Source: Paraglaciecola sp. MB-3u-78 (GTDB taxonomy: Bacteria > Pseudomonadota > Gammaproteobacteria > Enterobacterales > Alteromonadaceae). Taken from it: a DNA stretch of 64,000 bases. The notes under the pieces were generated by a model. The model was not told where the DNA came from, ran no database searches, and worked only from the letters and a program-made list of their open reading frames with translations. The position numbers and the translations under genes were made by a program. Positions 8,573-17,593 of this stretch are shown here, piece by piece. The stretch lies in contig NZ_PJCF01000005.1 of NCBI RefSeq assembly GCF_002835935.1, positions 620,001 to 684,000 on the forward strand, given 5' to 3'. Each line of letters begins with the position of its first letter. Positions within the stretch are counted from its first letter, which is position 1.

Positions 8573-9633
8573 GCCATATTTGGCAAAACACATTAATTTC
8601 TCCAGACTGCTCAGTCAGAGATGCGCTTGCGGTGATTGATAAAGAGGCCCTGCGTGGCGCTATTGTTGTTGATGAAAATAAAAAGTTGTTGGGGCTAGTC
8701 AGCGATGGAGATATCCGACGTGGCTTGCTTTCTGGTGTGTCCTTAAACGACAAAGTATCAGCAGTGATGAATTCTTCCCCTACTATTGCTACTCGAGATA
8801 CAACACAAGAACAGCTTGTTAAATTAATGGAAGCGAAAGAACTCTTATCGATACCGATTGTTGAGAATGGGATTGTAGTTTCGTTACGTACATTACATGA
8901 AATTTTGTCTACGCCGAAACTCGATAATCCAGTATTTTTAATGGCAGGTGGCTTTGGCACGCGTTTAAGACCGCTTACTAATAATTGCCCTAAACCATTA
9001 TTAAAAGTGGGTGATAAACCGATACTCGAAATAACTCTATTAAATTTTATTAAACATGGATTTGTTAATTTTTATATCTCTACCCATTACATGCCCGAAA
9101 TGATTAGAAATCACTTTGGAGACGGTTCAAAGTGGGGCGTTAACATTACCTATGTCCATGAGGAATCTCCTTTAGGGACAGGCGGTGCTTTAGGTCTGTT
9201 ACCTGATGACATTCCTCAGTTGCCATTAATCATGATGAATGGAGATATATTAACGAAGACTAATTTTCATAACTTGCTGGACTTTCATCATAGTGAGAGT
9301 GCAGATGCAACCATGTGTGTTCGCGAATACGAGTATCAAATACCCTATGGTGTTGTAAAAGGTGAGCATGGCCAAATTATTAGTATGGTAGAAAAACCTA
9401 TTCAATACTTCCATATTAACGCAGGGATTTACGTTATTAATCCTCTTGTTATTAAAAAAGTGTCTAAAAATACAGTTATTGATATGCCTACATTACTGGA
9501 ATCTAAAATTGCAATACACAACAAAATAATGATGTTTCAAATTCATGAATACTGGTTAGATATTGGGCGTATGGATGACTATCATCGTGCTCAAACTGAT
9601 ATTAAAGGATTAGGTATTTTATATGATAAATGA
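8569..9633 (+). CDS. ptmE: PtmE-like sugar-1-phosphate nucleotidyltransferase with N-terminal CBS pair
   Basis: A 354-residue two-part protein. Residues 1-115 form two CBS repeats (ISPDCSVRDALAVIDKEAL; GLVSDGDIRRGLL; VMNSSPTIATRDTTQEQLV), which bind adenylyl ligands and usually regulate the enzyme. From about 122 comes an NTP-transferase domain: FLMAGGFGTRLRPLTNNCPK, GTGGAL (about 200) and MMNGDIL (about 218) with the metal-binding Asp. In Campylobacter the homologue PtmE makes GDP-GlcN for legionaminic acid (established knowledge), so a GDP-linked route is likely here. Its sits between neuD and legF with a 4-base and 11-base overlap. Confidence 0.85.
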   Translation: MSHIWQNTLISPDCSVRDALAVIDKEALRGAIVVDENKKLLGLVSDGDIRRGLLSGVSLNDKVSAVMNSSPTIATRDTTQEQLVKLMEAKELLSIPIVENGIVVSLRTLHEILSTPKLDNPVFLMAGGFGTRLRPLTNNCPKPLLKVGDKPILEITLLNFIKHGFVNFYISTHYMPEMIRNHFGDGSKWGVNITYVHEESPLGTGGALGLLPDDIPQLPLIMMNGDILTKTNFHNLLDFHHSESADATMCVREYEYQIPYGVVKGEHGQIISMVEKPIQYFHINAGIYVINPLVIKKVSKNTVIDMPTLLESKIAIHNKIMMFQIHEYWLDIGRMDDYHRAQTDIKGLGILYDK

Positions 9634-10321
9634 TAAAAGAGTTATCGCAGTAATCCCTGCAAGAGCGGGAAGTAAATCTATTATCAATAAAAATATCAAA
9701 TTACTAGCGGGTAAACCTTTAGTCGCCTGGCCTATTGAAACTGCTCAGAAGTCACAATATATAGATCGAATTATTGTTTCAACTGATGGGGAATTAATAA
9801 AATCAGTTGCCGAACAATATGGTGCAGAGGTTTATCTAAGGCCTGAAAATTTAGCTCAAGATGAATCGTTGGTTATTGATTGTGTAAGGGATTTGATTCG
9901 ACGTTTAAAAAGAGAAAATGAAGACGCATGTTATTTAGTATTGTTAGAGCCAACGTCACCTTTGAGAAGCGTCGAAGATGTTGATTTGGTAATAGAAAAA
10001 TTACTTACTCATGACTCAGTTGCAACATTTATGGAGGCGGAACTAAATCCGCATAGAGCGTGGAAGGTTGAAGGTGATATGGTCGTTCCATTTATAGATG
10101 GTGCAATTCCATGGCTACCGAGGCAAAAACAACCAGAGGCTTACCAATTAAATGGTGCAGTGTATGGCTTTCATATCAATAAAATTACTATTGACGGTAG
10201 TCCCGTTTTATCTGGAAATATCGCGGCAGTGATGATGCCCCCAGAGCGGTCTGTGGACATTGACAATCTAATACATTTTGCAATTGCAGAAGAAATAATT
10301 AAAGGTGAAATTAATGGTTAG
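9623..10321 (+). CDS. legF: CMP-nonulosonate (legionaminate) cytidylyltransferase
   Basis: A 232-residue NeuA-family enzyme that activates the nine-carbon acid with CTP. VIPARAGSKSIINKNIKLLAGKPL at about 9-32 is the CTP-binding signature, STDGE (about 53) and LLEPTSPLRS (about 113-122) follow, and NGAVYGF near 177-183 is in the expected place of the substrate loop. It makes CMP-activated sugar for a transferase, for which the GT42-like protein at 14861 is a candidate. Overlaps the previous gene by 11 bases and the next start by 8. Confidence 0.9.
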   Translation: MINDKRVIAVIPARAGSKSIINKNIKLLAGKPLVAWPIETAQKSQYIDRIIVSTDGELIKSVAEQYGAEVYLRPENLAQDESLVIDCVRDLIRRLKRENEDACYLVLLEPTSPLRSVEDVDLVIEKLLTHDSVATFMEAELNPHRAWKVEGDMVVPFIDGAIPWLPRQKQPEAYQLNGAVYGFHINKITIDGSPVLSGNIAAVMMPPERSVDIDNLIHFAIAEEIIKGEING

Positions 10322-11111
10322 CTTAAAAGGATTATTTGATTTAACAGGAAGAACAGCCTTAGTGACTGGTGGTGCTGGCTTATTGGGCGGTGAAATTGCA
10401 GATGCACTTGCGGAGCAAGGTGCAAATATTATTATAGCAAGTCGTAATCTAGATTCATGTAATAAAAAATGCGACCAATTGAAGAAAGATTTTCCAAGTA
10501 TACAAGTTAGTCATTTCTTTATAGATCTTACGAATTCAGAAAGTATTATCGAATGCGTAAATAGCTCTGAGGCGGCTTTTGGTCAGTTAGATATATTAGT
10601 AACTTGTGCATGGTCAGGAAAAAAGAATAGTTGGGATACTATTAATGACGAAGATTGGAATCACGATATTGAAGTTTGCTTAAATGGAGTCTATCGACTA
10701 ATAAAAGCCTCAACGGCAGCGTTGAAGCGTTCTCAGGGGGTCGTTTTAAATATTGGCTCAATGTATGGCCATGTTGCGCCTGATTATCGACTTTATGAAG
10801 GTGTACCTCAAGCAAATCCACCAAGTTATGGTGCAGCGAAAGCTGGCGTTATTCAATTGACTAAATATTTAGGCAGCTTTTTAGCTCAAGACAAAATTAG
10901 AGTGAATTGTATTAGCCCTGGTCCATTCCCATTAGAGCATGTAATTGATGAGTATCCAGATTTCAAACAGCGTTTATGTGATAAAAACCCAATGGGGCGC
11001 TTAGGAAAACCACATGAAATTAAAGGAGCTGCAGCATTTTTATGTAGTGACGCATCTTCTTATATGACTGGGCAAAATATCTGTGTCGATGGTGGTTGGA
11101 CTATATGGTAA
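10314..11111 (+). CDS. ptmA: PtmA-like short-chain dehydrogenase/reductase
   Basis: A classical SDR of about 265 residues: TGGAGLLGGEIA is the NAD(P) loop near residue 16, NIGSMYGHVAP carries the catalytic Ser, and YGAAKAG the Tyr and Lys. The C-terminus SYMTGQNICVDGGWTIW is typical of the FabG-like fold. The start is set at ATG 10314, which has AAAGGTG upstream at 10301; the GTG at 10305 is less likely. In Campylobacter, PtmA with the Gfo/Idh protein PtmF helps supply amino sugar to the legionaminate pathway (established knowledge); the same pair occurs here. A rearranged homologous remnant lies at 33676-33980. Confidence 0.8.
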   Translation: MVSLKGLFDLTGRTALVTGGAGLLGGEIADALAEQGANIIIASRNLDSCNKKCDQLKKDFPSIQVSHFFIDLTNSESIIECVNSSEAAFGQLDILVTCAWSGKKNSWDTINDEDWNHDIEVCLNGVYRLIKASTAALKRSQGVVLNIGSMYGHVAPDYRLYEGVPQANPPSYGAAKAGVIQLTKYLGSFLAQDKIRVNCISPGPFPLEHVIDEYPDFKQRLCDKNPMGRLGKPHEIKGAAAFLCSDASSYMTGQNICVDGGWTIW

Positions 11112-12022
11112 AACTCGGAGTATTGGGCTTTAGCCCTGCAAATGGTCATCCCTATTCGTTTTCTGCCATCATTAACGGTTATAACCGTAATGCATTTTTG
11201 AAAACTGAATGGGTAGGTATTCTCAATTATTTAGAGAAAAGATCGCCATCTGAGTTCTCTGAGTTAGATGCTAAGGTTACCCATATTTGGACGCAGTTTC
11301 CTGCTTTATCTCACGAGATTGCAGATTGCTGCAACATTGAGAATATCGTGGACGATTATCTCAATATGATTGGATATGTTGACGGTATTATTATTGCTAG
11401 AGATGATTATGAATTGCACAAAGAGCTAGCTCAACACTTTCTGGATGCAGGTATTCCTGTATTTATTGATAAACCGCTAACGTTAGACCGAGAAGAGTTG
11501 AATTGGTACAAACCTTATTATGAGAAGGGCTTGATTATGTCATGCTCTGGTCTTCGTCATTGCCAAGAATTAGATCCAGTAAGGAATTCATTAGACTTAT
11601 ATGGGGATGTGAGATTAGTCAGAGCTGCTGTGATTAATGACTGGGAAAAATATGGTATTCACATGCTAGATGCCACTTTAGGTATTTGGGATCAAAATGC
11701 CAATAGTATCCAGTGTATATCTAATAATAATTACGACAGTTACTTACTTGAGTTTGAAAATGATTTAACGGTTCAAATTGACACCCTCGGACCCGATGTA
11801 GTGGCGTTTTCTTATGAGGTCTTTGGTACTAAGCTGTGCCAAAAATTTGAAATTAGGGATAATTTCACTTCTTTTAAAAGAACCTTAGCGTTATTTGTTG
11901 AACAAATTAAAACAACTAAACCAGCTTTAGATTGGCAGAGCTTAAACCGTTCCATTTCTATTTTAATTGCGGGTAGGCAAGCAAAGAAAGCACAGAGTAA
12001 GGTAATAGTTAACTATGAATAG
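11105..12022 (+). CDS. ptmF: PtmF-like Gfo/Idh-family oxidoreductase
   Basis: About 305 residues. The N-terminus MVKLGVLGFSPANGHPYSF has a non-canonical Rossmann loop, as in the PtmF-type oxidoreductases of legionaminic clusters. IPVFIDKPLTLDREEL contains DKPL, the equivalent of EKP with the catalytic-region Lys. CSGLRHCQELDPVR and GIHMLDATLGIW belong to the substrate domain. The start is set at ATG 11105, overlapping the previous stop, rather than the in-frame TTG at 11096. Works with the preceding SDR by analogy with ptmA/ptmF; the exact reaction is not proven from sequence. Confidence 0.75.
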   Translation: MVKLGVLGFSPANGHPYSFSAIINGYNRNAFLKTEWVGILNYLEKRSPSEFSELDAKVTHIWTQFPALSHEIADCCNIENIVDDYLNMIGYVDGIIIARDDYELHKELAQHFLDAGIPVFIDKPLTLDREELNWYKPYYEKGLIMSCSGLRHCQELDPVRNSLDLYGDVRLVRAAVINDWEKYGIHMLDATLGIWDQNANSIQCISNNNYDSYLLEFENDLTVQIDTLGPDVVAFSYEVFGTKLCQKFEIRDNFTSFKRTLALFVEQIKTTKPALDWQSLNRSISILIAGRQAKKAQSKVIVNYE

Positions 12023-12785
12023 TTCATTGGACAATAAAAAAATTGTTGTAGTTGGATCTGCTGGTCTATTAGGATCAAATTTAGTTGCGAGATTATTAAC
12101 TCAAGGCGCTGAAGTTATTGCGGTTGATCTTGACTTAAACAAGCTTGAATCTCGTTTGGCTCTATCAGGGGTGGATTTAGATGATCAACGATTATTTCTT
12201 CAAGAGCTCGATATTACTGATGAACCTGCTGTACGGTTGTTTTTTAAATATCAGCAAGGCTTAACTGGGGCAGTGAATACAACTTACCCAAGGAATTTGT
12301 CTTATGGCGCACATTTTTTCGATGTATCTATGGCAAGCTTTAATGAAAATGTGTCTCTTCATTTAGGAAGCTGTTTTCTATTCACTCAGCAATGCGCTGC
12401 TTACTTTAAAGCGCAACAATCACCATTTTCATTGGTTAATATTTCTTCTGTTTATGGTGTGGTTGCACCTAAGTTTGGAATATATGAGAGCACTCCTATG
12501 ACGATGCCTGTTGAGTATGCCGCTATCAAGTCTGCTACACTTCATTTAAATAAATATGTGGCAGCATATGTAAATGATAGTCGTTTTCGCATTAATGCTG
12601 TTAGCCCTGGTGGCATATTTGACCATCAGCCTGAAGCGTTTCTTAAAGCCTATCAAAAGAATACTCATGGAGAAGGTATGCTAGATGTAGAAGATGTGAT
12701 GGGTTCTATTGTATTTTTGCTATCTGAACAGTCGAAGTTTGTAACAGGGCAAAATGTTATTGTTGATGATGGATTTTCACTATGA
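12015..12785 (+). CDS. Second short-chain dehydrogenase/reductase of the nonulosonate operon
   Basis: A 256-residue SDR: VVGSAGLLGSNLVARLL (about 11-27) is the cofactor loop, VNISSVYGVVAP (about 140-151) has the catalytic Ser and YAAIKSA (about 170-176) the Tyr-Lys pair. VTGQNVIVDDGFSL ends the protein. It is related in layout to the SDR at 10314, and both have a long insertion between Ser and Tyr (SSVYGVVAPKFGIYESTPMT), a trait of this subfamily. Two diverged SDRs flanking one Gfo/Idh protein suggest successive redox steps or a heteromeric enzyme. Last gene of the operon; a 284-base spacer with no recognised gene follows. Confidence 0.8.
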   Translation: MNSSLDNKKIVVVGSAGLLGSNLVARLLTQGAEVIAVDLDLNKLESRLALSGVDLDDQRLFLQELDITDEPAVRLFFKYQQGLTGAVNTTYPRNLSYGAHFFDVSMASFNENVSLHLGSCFLFTQQCAAYFKAQQSPFSLVNISSVYGVVAPKFGIYESTPMTMPVEYAAIKSATLHLNKYVAAYVNDSRFRINAVSPGGIFDHQPEAFLKAYQKNTHGEGMLDVEDVMGSIVFLLSEQSKFVTGQNVIVDDGFSL

Positions 12786-13069
12786 TAAGAAGATCAACAT
12801 TGATATTGAGGAAAGTCGATTAGGAACCAATCGCCCTTTTACTCATTGGGAATTATATTTTCGAAAAAAATCAAATCTTTTCATGATCATAGTGAACTTG
12901 ACCAAAATAGTGAATTTTGATTTTGTTTAAAACGAACTAGGCAGGTAGAAATATCAGCTAACTGGAATCCTTATAGGGGAAGGGGCTGCGTGGTCTTATC
13001 CTGCCACTGGGGTCACCGAAGAAATACAAATGAACATTAGAATTCTTTGTACCAGAGACTGTAGATAAT

Positions 13070-14335
13070 ATGAGTTTTTTAAAAACAGGCTCGATTTATT
13101 TGATTAGTAACATAGTCAATAAAGCGATTCCTTTTATGCTTTTACCTATATTGACGAGGTACTTAAGCCAAGCTGAATATGGTCAAATAGCAATGTTTCA
13201 ATTGTTGATAACGGCTCTATCTGCCTTGGCTGGATTTGGAGTAGTCGGGGCCTCGGCAAGGAAATTTTACGATCAAGATATCACCCCGGATGACTTAAAA
13301 GACTTTAATGGGGCTTGCTTTCAAATTTTATTCATTTCAACCATTATTATATCTCCATTTACTCTGTTTTTTTATAAAGAATTATCGGATTTATTAGCTA
13401 TACCTGCCCAGTGGGTGTTTGCCTCACTAGCGATTGCAAGTTTAGGTTTTATTATCCAAATAAGATTAAGCCAATGGCAAGTTCGCGGTCAAGCTAAACA
13501 ATATGGGATGTTACAGATTGCAAGCAGTCTTATTAATGTAGTGTTTTCACTACTATTAGTCATAACTTTAAACTTAGGCCCCGCTGGGCGAGTTGATGCG
13601 CAGTTAATTACAGTGTTAATCATGAGTTTGCTCACTTTGTACTACTTAAAACTAGATAACTTAGTAAACTTTTTTACTTTTAAGCCCATGTATATAAAAG
13701 AAGCTCTCAACTTCGGCGTACCTTTGATACCCCATATAATTGGTATTTTTCTATTGTCGAGTGTTGATCGTTACATAATAAATAGTAAGTTGGGTCTTGA
13801 AAGCGCCGCTATCTACATGGTCTCTTATCAATTAAGCTCTGCATTGGCCATCGTATTTGATGCTATTAGTAAAGCATATACACCATGGCTTTTTACTTTA
13901 CTTAAAAAAGATGTAAAAGAAGAAAAGTTAAGAGTTGTAAAGGGTACATATTTATATATGGCTTTTTTAGTTGTGCTCGCAATTTTATCTTTTGTTATCG
14001 GACCGCCAGTTGTGGTTTTTGTTGCAGGTGAAAAATATGCTCAAGCGAGCAGCATAATTGGTTACCTATGTATGGGGCAGATTTTTGGTGGAATGCACTT
14101 GATGGTGTCAACCTACGTGTTTTTTTCGAAAAAAACCCAATATTTATCCTTAGTCACGATTATTTCAGGTGTAATAAATGTAGTCATAATGCTACTCCTA
14201 GTTGAATATAATGGTCTTGTTGGTGTCGCACAGGCTTTTGCAATAGCTCAGTTTTTGAGGTTTTTATCCACTTGGATGCTAGCAGCAAAAGTACAACCAA
14301 TGCCATGGTTTACCTACAAAGTCATGGTTAATTAG
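13070..14335 (+). CDS. wzx: Wzx-type lipid-linked oligosaccharide flippase
   Basis: A 421-residue polytopic inner-membrane protein with roughly twelve hydrophobic spans, starting MSFLKTGSIYLISNIVNKAIPFMLLPILTRYLS, the usual Wzx/RfbX opening. ILTRYLSQAEYGQIAMFQ and VDRYIINSKLGLESAAIYMVSYQL are recurrent Wzx segments. It would move undecaprenyl-linked repeat units to the periplasmic face for the Wzy polymerase (candidate at 20268). Together these define a Wzx/Wzy-type assembly that is separate from the ABC exporter at 38-43 kb. The spacer ahead of it (12786-13069) holds nothing recognised; the start is ATG 13070, without a strong ribosome site. Confidence 0.85.
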   Translation: MSFLKTGSIYLISNIVNKAIPFMLLPILTRYLSQAEYGQIAMFQLLITALSALAGFGVVGASARKFYDQDITPDDLKDFNGACFQILFISTIIISPFTLFFYKELSDLLAIPAQWVFASLAIASLGFIIQIRLSQWQVRGQAKQYGMLQIASSLINVVFSLLLVITLNLGPAGRVDAQLITVLIMSLLTLYYLKLDNLVNFFTFKPMYIKEALNFGVPLIPHIIGIFLLSSVDRYIINSKLGLESAAIYMVSYQLSSALAIVFDAISKAYTPWLFTLLKKDVKEEKLRVVKGTYLYMAFLVVLAILSFVIGPPVVVFVAGEKYAQASSIIGYLCMGQIFGGMHLMVSTYVFFSKKTQYLSLVTIISGVINVVIMLLLVEYNGLVGVAQAFAIAQFLRFLSTWMLAAKVQPMPWFTYKVMVN

Positions 14336-14354
14336 CCCCTGAGTTGGGGATCTT

Positions 14355-14576
14355 CATATGCCGAAGTATTAAAATCGTTGTGCCTTATTACTTAAGTATG
14401 ATGAGATGTCCTAGATGTATTTAAGGTATTACGTGATCCCGCAGACCAAAAACGAAGCACAGCGCTCGTTACGCAGCTGTGTGCTATCGTGTACGCGGTG
14501 GAGATTGAAATTTCGGAGTATCATTCCTCCAGCAATGGACGCTCTTAGTTAAACGCACACTGATGAACTGTTACCT
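14355..14576 (+). pseudogene. IS66-family transposase C-terminal remnant (internally deleted copy)
   Basis: This stretch aligns base by base with 29658-29998: both run from CATATGCCGA to a final TGAAC(T)(G/T)TTACC, and both encode a variant of N-E-A-(E/Q)-R-S-L-R, the end of IS66-type transposases. Here about 110 bases after ACGCAGCTGTGTGCTATCGT are missing relative to the other copy and there are stop codons and frameshifts. The rest of the spacer (14577-14860) shows nothing recognisable. It is a relic, but the pair of copies brackets the region from 14.4 to 30 kb. Confidence 0.6.
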
Positions 14577-14860
14577 TGATAGTTGGATTGAGTGATGGAG
14601 AAATCAGGCGGGAAAATACAGCTGAAAACTATGCCATAATACGTTATATTGTAACTAGATTAGTAGGTTCATAACTAAAATTTAGAATGAGTATTAAATG
14701 AGGACTAAAACTGGCGAAAGGAAATACCGATTATATTAATCAAACTCTATAGGAATGGTGTTAGGTCATTTAGCTCTGTTTAAAGGGGCTATTATTGGTT
14801 GTTAGATCAAGATGCATTTAAAATATGATAATAAATTATATTTCTTTTCTTTGAGGTTTT

Positions 14861-15709
14861 ATGAGTAGTTCAAGAAACGTACTACATTCTGCGTGTGTAT
14901 ATTTTATCGGCAACTTTCGTGAGATAATGTTGTTTTTCATCAATTCCGCTTATTTGTTGCGTAGATATTCCTCAGACGTCAGATATACAAAAAATAAGGA
15001 TGGAATAATTAATATTCTAGGTAATGGACCTAGTTGTCATGATACCTTTAATCGTAATCTTTGTACGAACGAAAAAATTATGGTTGTTAATTTTACAGCT
15101 ATCACTGACGTTTTTTTTGAATATAAACCAGAATTCTATGTATTGATTGATCCCAGTTATTTTGAAGTTAAGTCTGATAAATTTATTTTGTTATATGAAA
15201 AATTAGCGAAAGTTGATTGGAGTATGACATTGTTCGTCCCTACGTCCTATAGAAAACAGGCAGAAGCTCTTGTCTGTAATCCTAATATTATACTAAAGTT
15301 TATCAATTTTAATTACTTACCAGGTAAAAGTAAGGCTGTATTTAATCTTTATCAAAGGAATATAGCGTCACCAAGATTTCAAAATGTGCTTATTGCATGC
15401 TTGTATGTATCTATTAATATTGGTTTCAAAGAAATAAAGTTACATGGTGTTGAGCATAGTGAGTTTCAGATGTATGAAATTAACGAATATAATGAGGTCT
15501 TGATAAATCAGAAGCATTTTTATGGCAGTGATACGATAAATCTTACAAAAGAAGGGAAAATACTTAAAGGTGAATTTTGGAAGTACCTTCAATACTATTC
15601 TTTTATGTTAGAAGCGTATTCCCAAATGAAATCGTATTCAGATTTTTTACGTTGCAATATTGTGAATTACACAAAGAAATCTTTTATCGATTCATTCGAT
15701 AAGAAATAG
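14861..15709 (+). CDS. Putative glycosyltransferase of DUF115/GT42-like type (possible nonulosonate transferase)
   Basis: A 282-residue protein without close family recognition. Near residue 50, IINILGNGPSCHD resembles the nucleotide-binding GNGPS loop of GT42 sialyltransferases and of DUF115/MptE-like proteins. EYKPEFYVLIDPSYFE corresponds to the following strand, KSKAVFNLYQRNIASPRFQNVLIACLYVSINIGFKEIKLHGVEHS to the SGVYM..A..LGYKEI.L.G.. region, and QKHFYG to a possible catalytic His. No signal peptide; one hydrophobic patch near 18-32 could anchor it. It lies next to wzx and downstream of CMP-sugar synthesis, so transfer of the nonulosonate is an attractive but unproven role. ATG 14861 follows TTTGAGG. 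Confidence 0.55.
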   Translation: MSSSRNVLHSACVYFIGNFREIMLFFINSAYLLRRYSSDVRYTKNKDGIINILGNGPSCHDTFNRNLCTNEKIMVVNFTAITDVFFEYKPEFYVLIDPSYFEVKSDKFILLYEKLAKVDWSMTLFVPTSYRKQAEALVCNPNIILKFINFNYLPGKSKAVFNLYQRNIASPRFQNVLIACLYVSINIGFKEIKLHGVEHSEFQMYEINEYNEVLINQKHFYGSDTINLTKEGKILKGEFWKYLQYYSFMLEAYSQMKSYSDFLRCNIVNYTKKSFIDSFDKK

Positions 15710-16430
15710 AAATTATTGACTCTTTTTCTAATATTATCAGCGAGTCTTTAATTTATGGTTAAAGTATTTTTCTATTGGCTTAATAGCAATGCTTTAATTT
15801 CTAAATAATATTGATTTAGTGCATCGTGGCTTTAGATATTTAAAATGTTAGCCAAAAGACCTGTAACTTCTTATAAACCTATGGCCTCCATAGGTGCTGA
15901 TATTTCCCATGCTAATCATTGTTCTTTAATGACTATGTAACTTGGCATTAGTGGGGGTACTGTCTAGCAAGTGATAAATTAGGACCTTAGAGGCGACTTT
16001 CTCGTTGACCAGTTCAGGCAATGAAGCCGTTACTGTTTGCCCCTTTGGGGTCAGCCAACGTGCAAGGTGATAAGGTATGTTCTTATTACAGCTACGCTTT
16101 TTTAGCTTTAATAGGCAACCAGCGCTAAAGAACATTAAACATAAACATAATGATGAAATATTTAAAGTCGATACTTCGTGCATTTTTTGATGATTTTTAT
16201 CTCTCAACAGGTTAAAAAATCCAGCCAAGTCTCGTCACTTATTGGTTTTATTGGGAAATGCTTAAAACCGTCCGGAGTGTTGTTAAAGTAAGTGAATTTT
16301 CAAATGCAATAATGGTTATGCTTCGAAGCCATTGGTTACTTGTTAAATATGCTGAATATTTAACAAGTAAAAATAATAAACTGCACTCATTCATCGATGA
16401 TTGAGTGCTATAAAAGGTAAATATACTAAT
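15710..16430. other. Gene-poor spacer, about 720 bases
   Basis: No convincing gene. A minus-strand open frame (15926-16228, about 100 codons) encodes a stretch with LARWLTPKGQTVTASLPELV and KVLIYHLLDSTPTNAKL that looks like once-coding sequence, but it lacks a ribosome site and matches no family I recognise. The remainder is AT-rich and carries stops in all frames. It is probably decayed coding or mobile DNA. Confidence 0.35.
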
Positions 16431-17111
16431 ATGCTTGGGCCTCTAAATAAAATATTTATGTTCTTATATGCAAAAAAAAAATACAGAAAGGTAGTAGATT
16501 TTCCTTTTTCTGTAAATATTGCTCGAGGTGCTATTTTTGAAGGAATGAATAAATTGCATAAAAAGACTAATTTTACTGGCAAGCTGGGATTCGGCTCATA
16601 TATTGCGCCTAACTCTGAAATAGCAGGTATTATTGGACGATACACATCGATAGGCCCTAATGTAAAAGTAATAATAAACACTCATCCATATACATACCCC
16701 TTTGTTACGACTAGTCCGGCTTTTTTCTCATTGGACAAACAAAATGGCTCAAACTTAACAAAGGTACAACGGTTTGATGAGCAGCGTATGTTCGACAAAA
16801 GTAATAATTATGCCGTTAAAATAGGAAATGATTGCTGGATAGGAGAACGGGCAATGATAATTGGAGGCGTTCAAATTGGCGATGGTGCCGTCGTTTTAGC
16901 CGGTGCTATTGTCACGAAAGACATTCCTGCTTATGCAATTGCTGGTGGTGTTCCTGCAAAAGTTTTACGTTATAGGTATCGTGAAGATTCAATTGATTTT
17001 TTATTGAAATTCAAATGGTGGGATAAAGAATTGCAATGGTTACAAGACAATGTGGAGTTAATGAACAACATTGAGACCTTAGAAAATGAATATGCTAAAA
17101 AGAATCATTAA
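16431..17111 (+). CDS. CatB/LbH-type hexapeptide O-acetyltransferase
   Basis: About 226 residues with the left-handed beta-helix repeats of the xenobiotic/virginiamycin acetyltransferase group: FGSYIAPNSEIAGIIGRYTSIGPNVKVI then, after a loop insertion with INTHPYTYPFVTT carrying the likely catalytic His, VKIGNDCWIGERAMIIGGVQIGDGAVVLAGAIVTKDIPAYAIAGGVPAKVLRYRY. Acetyl-CoA-dependent acetylation of a surface sugar is likely. ATG 16431 follows AAAGGTAA; an upstream in-frame TTG at 16401 has no ribosome site. Stands alone between decayed spacers. Confidence 0.8.
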   Translation: MLGPLNKIFMFLYAKKKYRKVVDFPFSVNIARGAIFEGMNKLHKKTNFTGKLGFGSYIAPNSEIAGIIGRYTSIGPNVKVIINTHPYTYPFVTTSPAFFSLDKQNGSNLTKVQRFDEQRMFDKSNNYAVKIGNDCWIGERAMIIGGVQIGDGAVVLAGAIVTKDIPAYAIAGGVPAKVLRYRYREDSIDFLLKFKWWDKELQWLQDNVELMNNIETLENEYAKKNH

Positions 17112-17219
17112 AGTTGTTTTTTTGTGTTCAGCGTCATTACATATTATTTTATAATTTTCGCTTTTTTCTACATGAAACAAAAGAGACATTTACGTATTAA
17201 GGTATAATTAAAATTACCA

Positions 17220-17475
17220 AATAAAGGTAAAGTAGTTTAAGAAAAAATATCATAGTTGAAGAAAATGCAGACTTTATAATTAGAAATAATGTAGATATAT
17301 CCAATTCTACTTTTTTATGTACTAAGAATATACTGTTGAAGATGACGTGTTGGTGAGAGGAGCTGCTTTATTCTTAAGGCAATAATGGCAGGATCTAAAA
17401 CTGTAACAAGGGCTGGGTCTGTGGTTTGAAAACATGGGCCAAAGAATAGAAATATAGAGGTGTACGGATGAAGGT
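17220..17475 (+). pseudogene. Remnant of a hexapeptide-repeat acyltransferase
   Basis: Around 17250-17340 one frame reads IVEENADFIIRNNVDISNSTF, and at about 17391-17470 another reads AGSKTVTRAGSVV, stop, KHGPKNRNIEVYG. These are the helical repeat and C-terminal tail of sugar O-acyltransferases, broken by stops and frameshifts. No full frame survives. It lies between an intact acetyltransferase and a glycosyltransferase. The rest of the 480-base spacer is AT-rich without further recognisable content. Confidence 0.45.
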
Positions 17476-17593
17476 AAGTGATTATATTGCTTCCGCTATT
17501 TGTGGGTAGGCTAATTTCTGATTTGGCCCTGAATATTTAAATTATGTCATATCTTTATGAACGTAAATTTTATCCAAAAGAGCTAAATGCCCA

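Noticed and set aside
8535-8960. Minus-strand open frame of 141 codons opposite neuD/ptmE
   Set aside because: Antisense shadow of two strongly supported genes with conserved motifs on the + strand.
15926-16228. Minus-strand open frame of about 100 codons
   Set aside because: Contains coding-like text but no ribosome site, no recognised family and lies in decayed DNA; kept only as a note in the spacer entry.
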